This document shows positions 5,854 through 6,082 of a DNA stretch of 6,082 bases, piece after piece. The stretch is taken from the NCBI GenBank assembly GCA_027083115.1, contig JALWQN010000119.1:1-6082 (forward strand), written 5' to 3'. The stretch comes from Desulfurococcales archaeon (lineage in GTDB: Archaea > Thermoproteota > Thermoprotei_A > Sulfolobales > NBVN01). The notes beneath the pieces are model-generated. The model did no database searches. It was given only the letters and a program-made list of their open reading frames with translations, and was not told the origin of the DNA. Numbering within the stretch: position 1 is the first letter of the stretch; every line of letters starts with the position of its first letter. Position numbers and translations under genes: made by a program.

Positions 5854-5930
5854 TTTTGATTACAGAAGAGATCTTCCTTAAGTAGCTATCCTTAATAACT
5901 AGCGTCTTTGAGAGTTTCTTAGTGGTTAAG

Positions 5931-6082
5931 GTGAATAATGAAGAAAAAGTAAGGTCAAAAGCAGTGATGCTGATAATCGAAGGTAAGAGCGAAGAGGCTT
6001 TAGAATTGCTGAGCAGGTTTTATGGGGTTGAGGTACCTAAGATAAGAGTTGGTTTACCTAAGGGTCATGCTAAAGCCTTAGG
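5931..6082 (+). CDS. Unidentified archaeal protein, N-terminal part (runs off window)
   Basis: The frame is open to the window edge and reads about 50 residues: VNNEEKVRSKAVMLIIEGKS, then EEALELLSRFYGVEVPKIRV and GLPKGHAKALG. It has an amphipathic helix followed by the phrase YGVEVPKIRVG. This recalls small archaeal putative metallopeptidase-like proteins in which a similar opening precedes a zinc site, but the diagnostic part lies beyond the window, so no function is claimed. The start is uncertain. GTG 5931 is used here; GTG 5922 is also in frame. GTG 5964 or ATG 5967 has AAGGT at 5951-5955 with good spacing and may be the real start. An in-frame TAG at 5883 bounds the frame upstream. It is divergent from the molybdenum cofactor operon. 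Confidence 0.6.
   Translation, partial: MNNEEKVRSKAVMLIIEGKSEEALELLSRFYGVEVPKIRVGLPKGHAKAL

Noticed and set aside
5883..5885. In-frame TAG as a pyrrolysine codon
   Set aside because: No pyrrolysine genes are seen, the organism type makes it unlikely, and normal start codons exist downstream.
1..6082. CRISPR arrays, tRNA or rRNA genes, and defence genes
   Set aside because: No regularly spaced repeats, cloverleaf sequences or rRNA-like stretches were recognised, and every intact gene falls in a metabolic, ATPase or regulator family.

Overview
This 6.1-kb window looks like chromosomal DNA from a hyperthermophilic archaeon, most likely of the Thermoproteota (crenarchaeal) group. The reasons are the archaeal-type proteins, AGG/AGA arginine and ATA isoleucine codon use, GTG and TTG starts, TATA-like boxes close to start codons with short leaders, and strong AGGAGGT ribosome sites only at genes inside an operon. 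The exact genus cannot be read from the sequence.

Layout. Bases 1-742 have no intact gene. On the minus strand, about 55-530, there is a decayed IS605-type transposon gene (TnpB/OrfB-like). It is broken by in-frame stops and a frameshift, but an EDLN motif and an NPAYTSK...GLDKHTASVY tail are still readable. Bases 743-1492 (+) encode a single-domain KaiC/RadA-like ATPase. Bases 1575-2138 (+) encode a helix-turn-helix regulator with a C-terminal coiled coil. Bases 2233-3315 (+) encode a PLP enzyme of the threonine synthase family with an N-terminal zinc ribbon. Facing these, a tight minus-strand operon is read in the order MoeA-like molybdopterin-binding protein (5755-4760), moaA (4763-3795), moaC (3795-3334), with 4-nt and 1-nt overlaps. 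A divergent intergenic region (5756-5930) separates the operon from the beginning of an unidentified plus-strand gene that runs off the window.

How the genes work together. MoaA and MoaC perform the first step of molybdenum/tungsten cofactor synthesis, from GTP to cyclic pyranopterin monophosphate. The co-transcribed molybdopterin-binding protein probably acts later on molybdopterin. The KaiC-like ATPase and the HTH regulator are adjacent on one strand, and each has a similar 22-bp tandem AT-rich repeat upstream, so they may be co-regulated.

I see no CRISPR array, rRNA, tRNA, intact insertion sequence or recognisable new defence system. The most interesting details are the hidden TnpB relic, the MoaA C-terminal Gly-Gly codons that double as the moaC ribosome-binding site, the altered cofactor loops of the MoeA-like protein, and the paired upstream repeats in the divergent and KaiC/HTH regions.
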